Shown here piece by piece: positions 55,555-55,598 of a stretch of DNA of 55,598 bases. Position 1 is the stretch's first letter. Each line of letters begins with the position of its first letter. Made by a program: the position numbers and the translations under genes. The notes below the pieces were generated by a model that was not told where the DNA came from, made no database searches, and saw nothing but the letters and a program-made list of their open reading frames with translations. The DNA lies in contig JAUSTR010000015.1 of NCBI GenBank assembly GCA_030812955.1, forward strand, positions 1 through 55,598, written 5' to 3'. The DNA comes from Bacillus alveayuensis. GTDB lineage: Bacteria > Bacillota > Bacilli > Bacillales > Aeribacillaceae.

Positions 55555-55598
55555 TGTCCAGCTCCAGCGCCTAGCCCCTTGTGTCGCTTCGGTCCTGC
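55555..55598. repeat. Start of a dispersed Bacillaceae repeat, cut by window edge
   Basis: The segment from TTGTCCAGCTCCAGCGCCTA through TAGCCCCTTGTGTCGCTTCG resembles a widely dispersed Bacillaceae intergenic repeat (known to me from general experience, not searched). It lies upstream of the 5S gene, apparently inside the 23S-5S spacer. Only the first 44 bases are in the window. Confidence 0.55.

Overview
This window looks like part of the chromosome of a low-GC, endospore-forming Firmicute of the family Bacillaceae. It carries a long series of sporulation genes (spoIIE, spoVG, spoVT, yabG, yabP, yabQ, fin, csfB, sspF, abrB) in almost the gene order known from Bacillus subtilis just clockwise of oriC, but shown in reverse: the origin lies off the right edge and nearly every gene is on the minus strand. 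No accessory island, prophage, CRISPR array or intact transposase is visible. The species cannot be named from sequence alone; a thermotolerant Bacillus/Geobacillus relative is only a guess.

Layout, read right to left (the direction of transcription and of the fork). The right edge holds the 3' end of an rRNA operon (5S gene and terminator). Next come csfB, a yaaO-type decarboxylase, tmk, yaaR, holB, ricT and yabA, then trmN6, the GIY-YIG gene and rsmI. abrB is the only plus-strand gene and diverges from metG. After metG come tatD, yabE, rnmV, rsmA, yabG, veg, sspF, ispE, purR, ridA, spoVG, glmU, prs, ctc, pth, fin, mfd and spoVT. Then follow the yabM-yabN-rqcP-yabP-yabQ-divIC group, yabR, two tRNA genes, spoIIE, yabS, yabT, tilS, hprT, ftsH, coaX, hslO, a PrsA-like foldase and cysK. 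The folate operon pabB-pabA-pabC-folP-folB-folK-yazB-dusB-lysS comes last. The left edge holds the tandem promoters and boxA of the next rRNA operon, whose 16S gene is outside the window.

How the genes work together: pabB/A/C and folP/B/K make dihydropteroate from chorismate and dihydroneopterin. tilS, rsmA, rsmI, rnmV, dusB, trmN6, pth, ctc, rqcP, lysS and metG serve RNA maturation and translation. tmk, holB, yabA and mfd serve DNA replication and repair. prs, hprT, purR and glmU feed nucleotide and wall-precursor pools. The regulatory sites fit known sporulation and stress control: a sigma-H-like promoter at spoVG, a sigma-K-like promoter at yabG, a sigma-B-like promoter at ctc, a Spo0A-type 21-bp-spaced promoter at spoIIE, and paired 0A boxes at abrB.

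The most interesting content lies between genes. A perfect 16-bp parS site is nested in the metG terminator hairpin. Three copies of a roughly 195-bp element have terminal inverted repeats, internal hairpins that keep pairing through compensatory changes, and, for two copies, direct-repeat flanks. Two near-identical 216-bp repeats each abut a terminator. A further inverted-end hairpin element serves as terminator for both lysS and spoVG. folB lacks a canonical start codon at the expected place, and yaaQ (darA), xpaC and yaaN are missing from their B. subtilis positions.
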